NCBI GenBank assembly: GCA_016793465.1
Contig: JAEUJW010000022.1
Coordinates: forward strand, 1 to 64,000
DNA: 64,000 nucleotides
Direction of reading: 5' to 3'
Origin: Myxococcales bacterium
Lineage (GTDB): Bacteria; Myxococcota; Polyangia; Nannocystales; Nannocystaceae
Shown: piece by piece, positions 6,478-15,096 of the stretch
How the letters are laid out: each line of letters opens with the position of its first letter
Position numbering within the stretch: position 1 is the stretch's first letter
Notes under the pieces: model-generated
The model's database searches: none
What the model saw: only the letters and a program-made list of their open reading frames with translations
What the model was told of the DNA's origin: nothing
Made by a program: the position numbers and the translations under genes

Positions 6478-9105
6478 ATGACCAGCCAGCCCCTGCGCGT
6501 CCTCAAGTTCGGCGGCAGCTCCGTCGGCGCCCCCGAGCGCCTCGTCCGCGTCACCGACCGCATCGTCGCCGAGCGCGGCCTCGGCCCGCTCGCCGTCGTC
6601 GTCTCGGCCATGGGCGACACCACCGACTGGCTGATCGACGCCGCCAGGTCCGCCGCCGCCGGCGACCTGCCGGCCGCGACCGCGCTCGTCGATCGCGCCG
6701 CCCGCCTCGCCGTCGACGCCGCCGACGGCGCCCTGCGCGAGCTCCTGCGCCGCCCCCACGACCCCCTCGCCAGCGCGCGCGAGCTGCCCGACCCCGAGCT
6801 CGCCGACCAGATCGCCGAGCACCTCGCCCCGCTGCGCCAGGTGCTCGCCGGCATCTGTCTCTTGAGGCAGGCCACCCCGCAGTCCACCGACCTCGTCATG
6901 TCGTTCGGCGAGCGCCTCAGCGCCGGCGTGCTCACCGCGCTGCTGCGCGCCCGCGGCGAGCAGGCCGTCTACGTCGACGCCCGCGGCTGGTGCGTCACCG
7001 ACGACCGCTTCGGCGCCGCCCTCGTCGACGCCGCCGCCACCCGCGCCCGCATCGACGCGCTCGCCCCCGCCTGGCGCGGCCGCGTCGCCGTGCATACCGG
7101 CTTCCTCGGCGCCACCGCCGACGGCCGCACCACCACCCTCGGGCGCAACGGCTCGGACTACACCGCCGCCCTGCTCGGCAACCTGCTCGGCGCCGCCGAG
7201 GTCCAGATCTGGACCGACGTGCCCGGGGTGATGACCGGCGACCCGGCGATCCTGCGCGACGCCTACCCGATCGCCGCCATGTCGTACGCCGAGGCGCTCG
7301 AGCTGGCCAACTTCGGCGCGCGCATGTTCCACCCGCGGACCATGGTCCCGCTGATCGAGTCGCGGATCCCCATGCGGATCCGCAGCACCATGAACCCCGA
7401 CGCCGCCGGCACCCGCATCGACGCCGACGGCGCCGCCGAGGCCGGCCCGACCTCCGTCACCTCGCTCGAGAACCTCGCCCTGCTCGACGTCCGCTGGCGC
7501 CGCCTCGGGCCCGACTCCGGCATCGGCATGCGCGTGCTGCGGGCCCTCGAGCAGGCCGCCATCCCGGTGTGGATGGCCAACCAGGCCGCCCACGGCCAGG
7601 CCGTCTCGGTCGTCGTCCCGCGCGCCGAGGCCGAGCGCGCGGTCGAGGCCGTCGAGCGCGAGCTGCAGGTCGAGCACGCCCGCGGCGAGGTCGAGGGCCC
7701 CGGCGTGCGCGCCCCGGTCACCCTGCTCTCGCTCGTCTCGGAGCGCCTCGGCCCGCGCACCACGCCGGCCCAGTTCTTCCGCGCCCTCGGCGGCGTCGGC
7801 GTGCCGATCCGGGCGATCGCCCAGGGCACCGGCTCGCGCTCGATCTCCTGCGTCGTCGACGGCGAGGACACCGCGCTCGCCGTGCGCACCGTGCACGCCG
7901 CCTTCAACTTCGCCCACGAGGAGGTCCACGTGCTGGTGCTCGGCCACGGCGTGGTCGGCTCCGAGCTGCTGGCGCAGATCCACCAGCAGCGCGCCACCCT
8001 CGAGTCGCGCCACCAGCTGCGGATCAACGTCGTCGGCCTGGCCGACTCGCGGCGCCTGCTGTTCGACGAGGCCGGCCTCGACCTCGCCAACTGGCGCGGC
8101 CGCCTCGCCGAGGCCCCCGCGCGCGCCGCCTCGCCGCGGCCGCAGGCCGCAGACGAGCCGGCCCCTCAGGGCGAGCCCGCCGGCGACCCGCCCGACCCGC
8201 TCGTCGCCCTCTCCCCCGCCCTCGATCGCCTGCAGCGCCTCGCCGTGCCCGTGCTCGTCGACTGCACCGCCGCCGACGGCATGGAGCGGATCTATCAAGA
8301 AGCCTTCCGGCGCGGCGTCCACGTGGTCGCCGCCAACAAGCGCCCGCTGTCCGGCCCCGCCGACGTCCTGCGCGACCAGGCCCGCGCCCACCACGTCGCC
8401 TACCACTACGAGACCACCGTCGGCGCCTCGCTCCCGGTCATCGCCACCCTCGCCGACCTCGTGCGCACCGGCGACCGCATCCGCCGCGTCGAGGGGTCCT
8501 TCTCCGGCTCACTCGGCTTCATCACCGGCGAGGTCATGCGCGGCGTGCCGCTCAGCCAGGCCGTGCGCACCGCCCGCGAGAGGGGCTACACCGAGCCCCA
8601 CCCGCGCGACGACCTCAGCGGCCTCGACGTCGCGCGCAAGGCCCTCATCCTCGCCCGCGAGCTCGGCCTGCGCCTCGACCTCGAGCAGATCCAGGTCCAC
8701 CCGCTGGTCCACCACGACCTGCTCGCCGAGCCCGACCTCGAGTACTTCTTCGAAGACCTCGCCGACTACGACGCCACCTTCTCCGCCAGCATCGCCGACC
8801 TGCGCGCCTCCGGCCGCGTGCTCCGCTACCTCGCCCGCATCGACCTCGACCCGAACCGGTCCTCACGGCCCTCCGGGCCTGACCAGGGCGGCGAGTCCTT
8901 CCGCGTCCGCGTCGGCCCCATCGACGTGCCGCCCGACCACCCCGCCGCCACATTAAAAGGCGCCGAGGCGTTCGTCGCCTTCACCACCGAGCGCTACGAG
9001 GAGTACCCCCTCGTCGTCCGTGGCGCCGGCGCCGGCGGAGCCGTGACCGCCGCCGGCGTGCTCGCCGACATTTTAAAAATTGGCCAGACCCTCCGCGGCC
9101 GCTAA
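6478..9105 (+). CDS. thrA: Bifunctional aspartokinase / homoserine dehydrogenase
   Basis: 875 residues. It catalyses the first (Asp phosphorylation) and third (aspartate semialdehyde to homoserine) steps of the Thr/Met branch. The N-terminal kinase begins KFGGSSVG and contains TTLGRNGSDYTAALLG. An ACT-type regulatory region follows (from SLENLALLDVRW and APVTLLSLVSER). The C-terminal NAD(P)-binding homoserine dehydrogenase starts at VHVLVLGHGVVGSELL and has ANKRPLSG and GSFSGSLGFI. Two low-complexity insertions differ from the usual ~820-residue form: an Ala/Pro-rich segment around residues 545-575 and SSRPSGPDQGG near residue 800. The second coincides with a dispersed palindrome (8861-8882). 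The C-terminus includes unusual TTA-AAA codons. The AAA ATPase gene starts 17 bp downstream. Confidence 0.95.
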   Translation: MTSQPLRVLKFGGSSVGAPERLVRVTDRIVAERGLGPLAVVVSAMGDTTDWLIDAARSAAAGDLPAATALVDRAARLAVDAADGALRELLRRPHDPLASARELPDPELADQIAEHLAPLRQVLAGICLLRQATPQSTDLVMSFGERLSAGVLTALLRARGEQAVYVDARGWCVTDDRFGAALVDAAATRARIDALAPAWRGRVAVHTGFLGATADGRTTTLGRNGSDYTAALLGNLLGAAEVQIWTDVPGVMTGDPAILRDAYPIAAMSYAEALELANFGARMFHPRTMVPLIESRIPMRIRSTMNPDAAGTRIDADGAAEAGPTSVTSLENLALLDVRWRRLGPDSGIGMRVLRALEQAAIPVWMANQAAHGQAVSVVVPRAEAERAVEAVERELQVEHARGEVEGPGVRAPVTLLSLVSERLGPRTTPAQFFRALGGVGVPIRAIAQGTGSRSISCVVDGEDTALAVRTVHAAFNFAHEEVHVLVLGHGVVGSELLAQIHQQRATLESRHQLRINVVGLADSRRLLFDEAGLDLANWRGRLAEAPARAASPRPQAADEPAPQGEPAGDPPDPLVALSPALDRLQRLAVPVLVDCTAADGMERIYQEAFRRGVHVVAANKRPLSGPADVLRDQARAHHVAYHYETTVGASLPVIATLADLVRTGDRIRRVEGSFSGSLGFITGEVMRGVPLSQAVRTARERGYTEPHPRDDLSGLDVARKALILARELGLRLDLEQIQVHPLVHHDLLAEPDLEYFFEDLADYDATFSASIADLRASGRVLRYLARIDLDPNRSSRPSGPDQGGESFRVRVGPIDVPPDHPAATLKGAEAFVAFTTERYEEYPLVVRGAGAGGAVTAAGVLADILKIGQTLRGR
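8861..8882 (+). repeat. Dispersed palindrome copy inside thrA
   Basis: CACGGCCCTCCGGGCCTG occupies 8864-8881 in the mRNA sense, with stem GGCCC/GGGCC and loop TCC. It encodes SRPSGPD in a loop of homoserine dehydrogenase, read in a different phase from the other copies. Confidence 0.6.
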
Positions 9106-9122
9106 ACCAGGACCCCACGTCC

Positions 9123-10343
9123 ATGCTCCGCACCCTCTCGATCAAGAACTACAAGTCCATCCTCGACCACACGATCGAGCTCGGACGGATCAACGTCTTC
9201 ATCGGCGAGAACGGCTGCGGCAAGACCAACATCCTCGAAGCCGTCGCCATGGCCGGCGCCGCGATGACGGACAAGCTCGGCGCCGAGGAGCTCTTCATCC
9301 GCGGGATCCGTGTCGCTCGCCCCTCCATCATGCGCAGCTCGTTCCCAGGTAGCGAGCGCCAAGACATCGAGCTCGAATGTGGCTTCGTAGAGAGTGACGA
9401 CGCCCCGACAGTCAAGCTGAAGATTAAATCGGATGACAGCTCCGCAGATCGACACTGGTTTCGAGTCATCGATCTCTATCCGTTCAAGCTACAGCAGGAC
9501 CCTTGGGACAACGGCGCTGATTCGGTCCTCAATGCAATTCTGAAACGGCACGCCCCCAATGACTCCGCTCAACACGTTCTTGATCTCTTATCCAATTTAT
9601 TGGCCCCCCACAGGCTAGACAGTCTTATTCAACATTTACGCATCGAGAACACGGACGGTCGTAGAACCATCGGCGACTTCGGCATCTATAACGCCAGCGC
9701 CCTCGCCCTCCGCGGCCTCGAGACCTTCAGCCGCCGGACCCCGATCGGCCTGCACGGCGAGGCCCTCGACGTCGCCATCGCCAGCCTCCCCGCCGAGGTT
9801 TGGCAAGACGTCGTCGAGCGCGCCCGCTGCATCTCCTGGCTCGACGACGTCGTCGTCGACCCGACGGACCAGCTCAAGTACCAGGGCCACAAGCCCGGCA
9901 AGAGCGTCTCGACGCTCTACTTCCACGACCGCCACATGCACCCCGAGAACAACATCTTCTCGGCGGAGAACGTCAACGAGGGCATCCTCCACATCCTGTT
10001 CCACCTGACCCTGTTCGTCAGCGCGAGCACGCCGAAGGTCCTCGGCATCGACAACATCGACACCGCGCTCAACCCCCAGCTCTGCCGCGACCTCATGAAG
10101 CAGCTCGCGGAGCTCGCGGTCAAGCACGACAAGCAGGCCCTGATCACCACACACAACCCCGCGATCCTCGACGGCCTCAACCTCCACGACGATGACCAGC
10201 GCCTGTTCGTCGTCTACCGCGACGACGACGGCCACACCCTGACCAGGCGGATCAAGGCCAAGCCGCAGCCGGACGGCCAATCTCTAAAACTCTCCGAGCT
10301 GTGGATGCGCGGCCACCTCGGAGTCATCCCCCGCAACTTCTGA
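9123..10343 (+). CDS. AAA family ATPase (AAA_21/OLD/RecF-like), putative defence component
   Basis: 406 residues. Walker A is FIGENGCGKTN (residues 27-36). A signature-like segment SAENVNEGILHILFHLTLF is at 280-298. Walker B is VLGIDNIDTALNP (306-318), with Asn where the catalytic Glu usually sits, and an H-loop ITTHNPAIL is at 341-349. This is the ABC-ATPase core of OLD- and RecF-like proteins without a fused nuclease. The next gene, 7 bp downstream, supplies a TOPRIM-like protein, so the pair resembles a split OLD or PARIS-like arrangement. Its role in phage or plasmid defence is inference. Codons for residues about 75-185 are AT-richer than the rest of the gene. ATG 9123 lies 17 bp after the thrA stop, so it may ride on the thrA transcript. 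Confidence 0.82.
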   Translation: MLRTLSIKNYKSILDHTIELGRINVFIGENGCGKTNILEAVAMAGAAMTDKLGAEELFIRGIRVARPSIMRSSFPGSERQDIELECGFVESDDAPTVKLKIKSDDSSADRHWFRVIDLYPFKLQQDPWDNGADSVLNAILKRHAPNDSAQHVLDLLSNLLAPHRLDSLIQHLRIENTDGRRTIGDFGIYNASALALRGLETFSRRTPIGLHGEALDVAIASLPAEVWQDVVERARCISWLDDVVVDPTDQLKYQGHKPGKSVSTLYFHDRHMHPENNIFSAENVNEGILHILFHLTLFVSASTPKVLGIDNIDTALNPQLCRDLMKQLAELAVKHDKQALITTHNPAILDGLNLHDDDQRLFVVYRDDDGHTLTRRIKAKPQPDGQSLKLSELWMRGHLGVIPRNF

Positions 10344-10350
10344 GGTCGAC

Positions 10351-11034
10351 ATGCGCGTCGGATTGATCGCCGAAGGCCGGGGAGACCTCGCCGTCCTCGT
10401 CAACATCCTTAAGGGCAAGCTCGGCCTCGACTTCGAGGACGTCCAGTTCATCCGCCCGGAGTACGACCGGGACGAGACCGACCTCCATGACCAGACCGAG
10501 GCCCAGCGCGGCGGCTGGGTGCGCGTCAAGAACGAGTGCACCGACCGCACGCGGATCCGCGAGTTCGTGCAGAACGCCATCGACGACGAGATCCTCGTCG
10601 TGATCCACATCGACACGGCCGAGGCCCACCTGAAAGGCTACGACGTCCCGCGCCCGTCCCGCGACGCCGAGGACTACCCCGAGCACCTGCGCGCCCTCGT
10701 CGCGGCGAAGATCGACGAGTGGCTCGACAACGAGGGCCTTGTCCCTGTCCGCCACGCCGTGGCCGTGGAGGAGACTGAAGCCTGGGTCCTGACGATCTAC
10801 TCGAAGAAGGACACCTGCCAGCACGGTGACCCCAAGAAGGCGCTGCGTGACGAGATCAACCGCTCATGGCCTGACAAGGAGCGGAAGCGCCACTTTCAAC
10901 GCCGCGAGTACGACCAGGCGTATGACCTCACCAAACCGTTCCGCAAGCCGCGCGAGCTCGCGGAGTGCGCGACGAGGAATATCAGCCTGCGCCTCTTCGT
11001 GGACTCGCTGCCACCGCGGCCCCCGGAGCGCTGA
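10351..11034 (+). CDS. TOPRIM/DUF4276-like protein, partner of the AAA ATPase
   Basis: 227 residues, start ATG 7 bp after the ATPase stop. The N-terminus MRVGLIAEGRGDLAVL matches the first TOPRIM strand and motif (E8, then G-x-G-D12). The second acidic strand is LVVIHIDTAEAH (D88, E91), and VAVEETEAWVLTIY (E140-E143) resembles the conserved Glu segment of DUF4276. These residues could bind Mg2+ in a nuclease site. The C-terminal 75 residues are basic and helical. In known two-gene systems (for example PARIS AriA/AriB) the ATPase holds back a TOPRIM effector until infection; that behaviour here is inferred from layout only. Confidence 0.7.
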   Translation: MRVGLIAEGRGDLAVLVNILKGKLGLDFEDVQFIRPEYDRDETDLHDQTEAQRGGWVRVKNECTDRTRIREFVQNAIDDEILVVIHIDTAEAHLKGYDVPRPSRDAEDYPEHLRALVAAKIDEWLDNEGLVPVRHAVAVEETEAWVLTIYSKKDTCQHGDPKKALRDEINRSWPDKERKRHFQRREYDQAYDLTKPFRKPRELAECATRNISLRLFVDSLPPRPPER

Positions 11035-11172
11035 GCGCCGGCGCCGTGGCGCTCGCGGGCGTCGCCGGCTGATTTCCCCACCCCGCTCCCGCGCGCCGGC
11101 TCCGCCTGAAAACGCCGCGCCCGCGCTCGCAACTCGTTCACCGGCCGGGCGCGGCGGTCGGCGTCATACCAA

Positions 11173-11223
11173 CCTCGAGACCGTCGTACGCCGCGAACCT
11201 CTCGCCGCGCGACCGTCTCGAGG
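11173..11223 (+). promoter_or_regulatory. 5' leader stem-loop overlapping the Shine-Dalgarno of the 11233 gene
   Basis: CCTCGAGAC-C-GTCG (11173-11186) pairs with CGAC-C-GTCTCGAGG (11210-11223), a 13-bp stem with a single C-C mismatch. The AGG of the AGGAG ribosome site (11221-11225) is inside the 3' arm, 9 nt before ATG 11233. Opening the stem would be needed for initiation. Confidence 0.5.
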
Positions 11224-11232
11224 AGCCCCACC

Positions 11233-11673
11233 ATGCCCCGTACCACCATCCTCGCCCTCGCCCTCTGCGCCCTCGGACTCGCCGGCGGCGACGCCGTCGC
11301 CCGGGACGCGATGGAAGTCGTCGAGCGACCCATCTCGATCCAGCCCGAATCTTACACGCTCGGCACCCCCTTCGACATCAAGCTGGGCCAGACCGTGAAC
11401 TTCGCCGGCGCCCCGCTCGCGCTCACGTTCAACGACGTCGCCGAGGACTCGCGCTGCCCGACCGGCGTCAGCTGCGTGTGGGCCGGCCGCTTCGTCGCCG
11501 CCATGACCCTCACCCGCCAGGGCGCAGCCGAGCAGTTCAAGCTGTCCCTCGATAAGCCCGTGAGCGTGCACGGCTACAGCGTCCAGCTGTCCGCGGCCCT
11601 GCCCGCCCCGGGCAAGGACGGTGCGCCCGACCTCGACGACTACGTGCTCACGGTGACGGTGTTCGCCGACTGA
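11233..11673 (+). CDS. Small secreted protein of unknown function
   Basis: 146 residues. A clear Sec signal peptide (MPRTTILALALCALGLAGG, cleavage near AVA-RD) is followed by a beta-rich domain with DSRCPTGVSCVWAGR. This Cys-x6-Cys-x-Trp-Ala-Gly word recurs in small exported bacterial proteins of unknown function. A Shine-Dalgarno (AGGAG) precedes the ATG but is partly sequestered in a stem. The gene ends in a hairpin that begins at its stop codon. No pathway can be assigned. Confidence 0.78.
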   Translation: MPRTTILALALCALGLAGGDAVARDAMEVVERPISIQPESYTLGTPFDIKLGQTVNFAGAPLALTFNDVAEDSRCPTGVSCVWAGRFVAAMTLTRQGAAEQFKLSLDKPVSVHGYSVQLSAALPAPGKDGAPDLDDYVLTVTVFAD

Positions 11674-11694
11674 CCTGCCCTTCAGGCCAGGTCA
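11671..11694 (+). terminator. Hairpin starting at the stop codon
   Basis: TGACCTG-C-CC / GG-C-CAGGTCA with loop TTCA forms a 9-bp stem with one C-C mismatch, beginning with the TGA stop. It has no U-tract. Confidence 0.5.
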
Positions 11695-11799
11695 CTCACC
11701 GCGCACCGGCTCGCGCCCCGCGCGTCAACCCCGGACGTCTCACGCCGCATCCACAAGGCGGCGAAACCATCGCGGCGTCGCCGGCCTCCAAGGCCGGTG

Positions 11800-12891
11800 A
11801 TGCTGCGCCCCTCCGGCCTCCTCGCGCTCCTCGGCCTGCTCGTCGGCTGCACGCCCGCCCCGTCGCTCGCGCCGCCCGCACCGCCCGCGGCCCCGCAGTC
11901 GCCTCCCGCCCCCACGGCGGCACGGACGGCCCCGGCGCTGCCTGGCCAGGTGCTCGTCGCCAACAAGGCCACGGCGCAGCTCGACATCGTCGACGGCCGC
12001 ACCGGCCGCTCGCTCGCCACGCTCCCCACAGGCCAGGGCCCGCACGAGGTCGCCGTCGCCCCCGACGGCGCGCTCGCCGTGGTCTGCAACTACGGCGAAG
12101 CTGTCCCCGGGGACAGCCTCACGATCGTCGACCTGCAGACCCGCAGCGTCGCCCGCACGATCGGGCTCGGCGAGCACAGGCGGCCGCACGGCGTCGCCTT
12201 CGTGCCCGGCCAGCCCGGCGTCGTCGCCATCACCTCCGAGACCAGCGAGGCCCTGCTCCTGGTCGACATCGCCCGCGGTCAGGTGCTCGCCGCGATCCCC
12301 ACCGGGCAGAAGGGGTCGCACATGGTCGCCCTGCGCGCCGACGGCACGCGGGCCTACACCGCCAACATCGGCGACGGCAGCGTCACCGAGCTCGACCTCC
12401 TCGCCCGCGCCCCGCTCGGCGTGCACCCCGTCGCCGCCAAGGCCGAGGCCATCGCCCTCAGCCCCGACGGCGCCGCCCTGTGGGTCGGCAGCAACGACGA
12501 GCACACCGTCACCGTGCTCGACACCGCCACCTGGCAGACCCGCGCCGTGCTGCAGGCCCCCAGCCTGCCGATCCGCGTGGCGCTCAGCCGCGACGGCCGC
12601 CACGCCGTCGTCACCGACGCGATCAGCGGCGAGCTCCGCATCTTCGACGTCGCCGCTGGCAAGCAGCGCGCCGCCGTCACCCTCCCGCTCGACGTCGCCG
12701 ACCCGCCACCTGGCCCCGGGGACAGCCCCGTGCCGATCGGCGTGGCCCTCGTCGACGACCCCGCGGTCGCCCTCGTGTCCGAGGCCCGCACCGGCCGCGT
12801 CGCCGTGGTCGACCTCGCCGGCGCCGCCGTGCTCGGCTACCTCGAGCTCGCCCCCGGCATCGACGGCATCGCCTGGGCCCCGCAGCGCTGA
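11800..12891 (+). CDS. YVTN-type beta-propeller lipoprotein
   Basis: About 363 residues. A lipoprotein signal (LLALLGLLVGC) and an Ala/Pro linker are followed by a seven-bladed-propeller-like repeat region: VLVANKATAQLDIVDGRTG, VAVAPDGALAVVCNYG, VALRADGTRAYTANIGDGSV, IALSPDGAALWVGSNDEHTV and VALSRDGRHAVVTDAISG. These SPDG/RDGR and V-x-D strands are characteristic of YVTN/NHL-like propellers. It is probably a surface protein-interaction or substrate-binding module. GTG 11797 directly precedes ATG 11800 and could also be used. Two copies of the word CCCCGGGGACAG lie in the gene (near 12114 and 12715). Confidence 0.85.
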   Translation: MLRPSGLLALLGLLVGCTPAPSLAPPAPPAAPQSPPAPTAARTAPALPGQVLVANKATAQLDIVDGRTGRSLATLPTGQGPHEVAVAPDGALAVVCNYGEAVPGDSLTIVDLQTRSVARTIGLGEHRRPHGVAFVPGQPGVVAITSETSEALLLVDIARGQVLAAIPTGQKGSHMVALRADGTRAYTANIGDGSVTELDLLARAPLGVHPVAAKAEAIALSPDGAALWVGSNDEHTVTVLDTATWQTRAVLQAPSLPIRVALSRDGRHAVVTDAISGELRIFDVAAGKQRAAVTLPLDVADPPPGPGDSPVPIGVALVDDPAVALVSEARTGRVAVVDLAGAAVLGYLELAPGIDGIAWAPQR

Positions 12892-12953
12892 CCGCCGGGG
12901 AGAACGCAGTTTCCCGTCGACAGCGCGCCCCCGCCTCGGGTATCTGCGCGCCT

Positions 12954-14180
12954 GTGCCCCTCCTCCGGCGACTCCCCTTCGTCCTCCTTCTCGGCGCCTG
13001 CGGCGACAGCTCCTCCGACGGATCGTTCAGCCACGGCGACCCCCAGCCCTCCGCCGCCAGCACCACGACCGGCGATCTGACCGCGACCGGCGAGCCGACG
13101 GTGCCGACCACCACCGTCGAACCGACCACCCACGTCGACTCGCACGGCGACCCCACCGGCTCGACGTCCGCCGCCGCGACGTCGACCTCGACCTCCGACG
13201 ACACCACCTCGACGGCGACCACGACCGCGACGAGCACGTCCGCCGACACCACCTCCGGCGACACCGGCACCTCCACTTCGTCGACCACGGCCGACGACAC
13301 CACGACCTCGTCGACGACGTCCGACGACACCACCTCCGGCAACGACACCAACATGTGCCCGGCCGGCAGCGAGGGCTGCCCGTGCCTGCCCGGCAACGCC
13401 TGCGACGCCGGCCTCACCTGCCAGAACGGCCTGTGCGTCGACGTCCCGGTCTGCGGCGACGGCGTGGTCGAGGGCGACGAGGCCTGCGACAACGGCAACA
13501 ACAACGCCAACACCGGCGCGTGCAAGCTCGACTGCACCCTGCAAGTCTGCGGCGACGGCTACGCCGGCCCCGGCGAGGCCTGCGACGACGGCAACAACAG
13601 CAACGGCGACGGCTGCGAGGCCAACTGCACCAAGACCCCGGTCGCGCAGGACGCCTGCGGCCAGCCGTCCGACGGCGTGTGGATCGAGATCGACTACGAC
13701 AGCGCGTTCACCCCGACCAACCCCGACTGGGCCTACTCGCCCAGCTTCGGCGAGGCCGAGTGGGCGCCCCAGGGCATGAACTGGCCCTACATCAACGCGA
13801 TCGGCGGCGTCACCATCCACGAGGACCAGGGCGTGATCGGCACGGTCGCCCTCATGAACGGCAGCAACAAGTACATCCGCGTGTTCATCGGCCTCGGCGG
13901 CATCGTCTCGTACGACTACGCGACCGCCTGCGTCGAGGGTCGCAGCTACTCGGTCGGCTCGTCGGTCACCTTCCGCGTCGAGAACGCCCTCAACGACTGC
14001 GGCGGCCAGGGCATGATGTCGAACGACTGGTTCTCGCTGCACCCGACCAGCGTCGACCTCGGCGCCAATTGCTTCCTGCCCGGCAACGACTTCCAGGCCG
14101 TCGAGATCCGCCCGATCGGCGGCAGCAGCTCGCTCTCGCTGAAGCGCATGCGCTTCACCCTCCACGGCGCGGTGTACTGA
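12954..14180 (+). CDS. Lipoprotein with Myxococcus cysteine-rich (DUF4215-like) repeats
   Basis: 408 residues from GTG 12954. A lipobox (FVLLLGAC) is followed by about 110 residues of Thr/Ser/Asp linker. Then comes GCPCLPGNACDAGLTCQNGLC and two Cys-rich repeats: CGDGVVEGDEACDNGNNNAN and CGDGYAGPGEACDDGNNSNG. The C-terminal 180 residues form a beta-rich globular domain of unknown family with ACGQPSDGVWIEIDYDSAF near its start. This architecture is characteristic of Myxococcota outer-surface proteins. No ATG gives a signal peptide in this frame, which supports the GTG start. Ligand and function are unknown. Confidence 0.82.
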   Translation: MPLLRRLPFVLLLGACGDSSSDGSFSHGDPQPSAASTTTGDLTATGEPTVPTTTVEPTTHVDSHGDPTGSTSAAATSTSTSDDTTSTATTTATSTSADTTSGDTGTSTSSTTADDTTTSSTTSDDTTSGNDTNMCPAGSEGCPCLPGNACDAGLTCQNGLCVDVPVCGDGVVEGDEACDNGNNNANTGACKLDCTLQVCGDGYAGPGEACDDGNNSNGDGCEANCTKTPVAQDACGQPSDGVWIEIDYDSAFTPTNPDWAYSPSFGEAEWAPQGMNWPYINAIGGVTIHEDQGVIGTVALMNGSNKYIRVFIGLGGIVSYDYATACVEGRSYSVGSSVTFRVENALNDCGGQGMMSNDWFSLHPTSVDLGANCFLPGNDFQAVEIRPIGGSSSLSLKRMRFTLHGAVY

Positions 14181-14239
14181 TCCGCGCCCGGGACCGGGCC
14201 CGCTCGCTTCTCTGCGCGCCCGGTCCGCGGCGGCTGCGT

Positions 14240-14245
14240 TACCCT
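14240..14245 (+). promoter_or_regulatory. TANNNT -10 box, 6 nt before ATG (leaderless-type)
   Basis: TACCCT is followed by GCCCGC and then ATG 14252. The same TANNNT-GCCCGC-ATG layout occurs at 44861. No Shine-Dalgarno is present. Confidence 0.5.
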
Positions 14246-14251
14246 GCCCGC

Positions 14252-14926
14252 ATGTCGCCCGCCCTCGCGCCCGTGGCCCTCGCCGCCCTCGTCCTGTCCG
14301 CCTGCAGCGCCCAGGGCCCGAGCCCGCCCGCCGGCTCGCCGCCCGCGACGGCCTCCGCCGCGCCGCCCGCGACCGCCACGCCGCCCGCACCACCGCCCGC
14401 GGCTCCATCGGCCGCGCCGCCCGTCGCCGACGACGGCTGGCGCGACGCCGGCAACGACCTCTCGATCCGCCTCGACGTCCCGCCCGGCCCCTACAAGGTC
14501 GGCGCCACCCTCGAGCTCGGCCTCGAGTTCCGCAACGACGGCGCCGACGACCGCCGGATCTACCTGATCCAGAACCCGGTCTTCCGCGCCCTGCAGTCCG
14601 ACCTCACCATCTTCTCCGGCGGCAAGTTCCTCGCCAGCCAGCCCGACCCGCACCCGCACGGCTACGTCGTCAGCGAGCGCGACTTCCCGGCCATCCCCGC
14701 CGGCACCACCCGGCGCTTCACCCAGCCGCTCGTGCTCGACGCCGGCGAGCTCGGCTCCGTCGGCGAGATCGAGGTCCGCTGGACGTACAAGAACGCCGTC
14801 GAGTCGTGGGCCGGCGGCGTGCAGACCCTCGACGGTCCGACCAGGCCGCTGTTCGGCGGCAAGCCGATCCCCGGCATCTGGGTCGGCGAGGTCAAGACGG
14901 CCGCGACGCTGCCGCTGACCCGCTGA
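14252..14926 (+). CDS. Lipoprotein of unknown function
   Basis: 224 residues. A lipobox (ALVLSAC) is followed by a 45-residue Pro/Ala linker and a beta-sandwich-like domain: IRLDVPPGPYKVGATLELGL, VGEIEVRWTYKN and GIWVGEVKT. The alternating hydrophobic strands suggest an immunoglobulin-like or DUF-type fold. It is convergent with the APC permease gene. The start is supported by the signal peptide and by the leaderless-type -10 box 6 nt upstream. Confidence 0.78.
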   Translation: MSPALAPVALAALVLSACSAQGPSPPAGSPPATASAAPPATATPPAPPPAAPSAAPPVADDGWRDAGNDLSIRLDVPPGPYKVGATLELGLEFRNDGADDRRIYLIQNPVFRALQSDLTIFSGGKFLASQPDPHPHGYVVSERDFPAIPAGTTRRFTQPLVLDAGELGSVGEIEVRWTYKNAVESWAGGVQTLDGPTRPLFGGKPIPGIWVGEVKTAATLPLTR

Positions 14927-15096
14927 GCTCAGCGAGCCGCGTGGCGGACCACCGCGTCGAGCAGCGCCTCGGTGACGCGGGCCGGCGCTGCATCCGGGCG
15001 GCACTCTCGCACCGCGCACCGCCGCAGGCAAACCGCCGACCCGCGCGCCTTCGCCCCGCGGTCGGGTCCCGGGTGTCGCAAAGGACAGGCGCGCGC

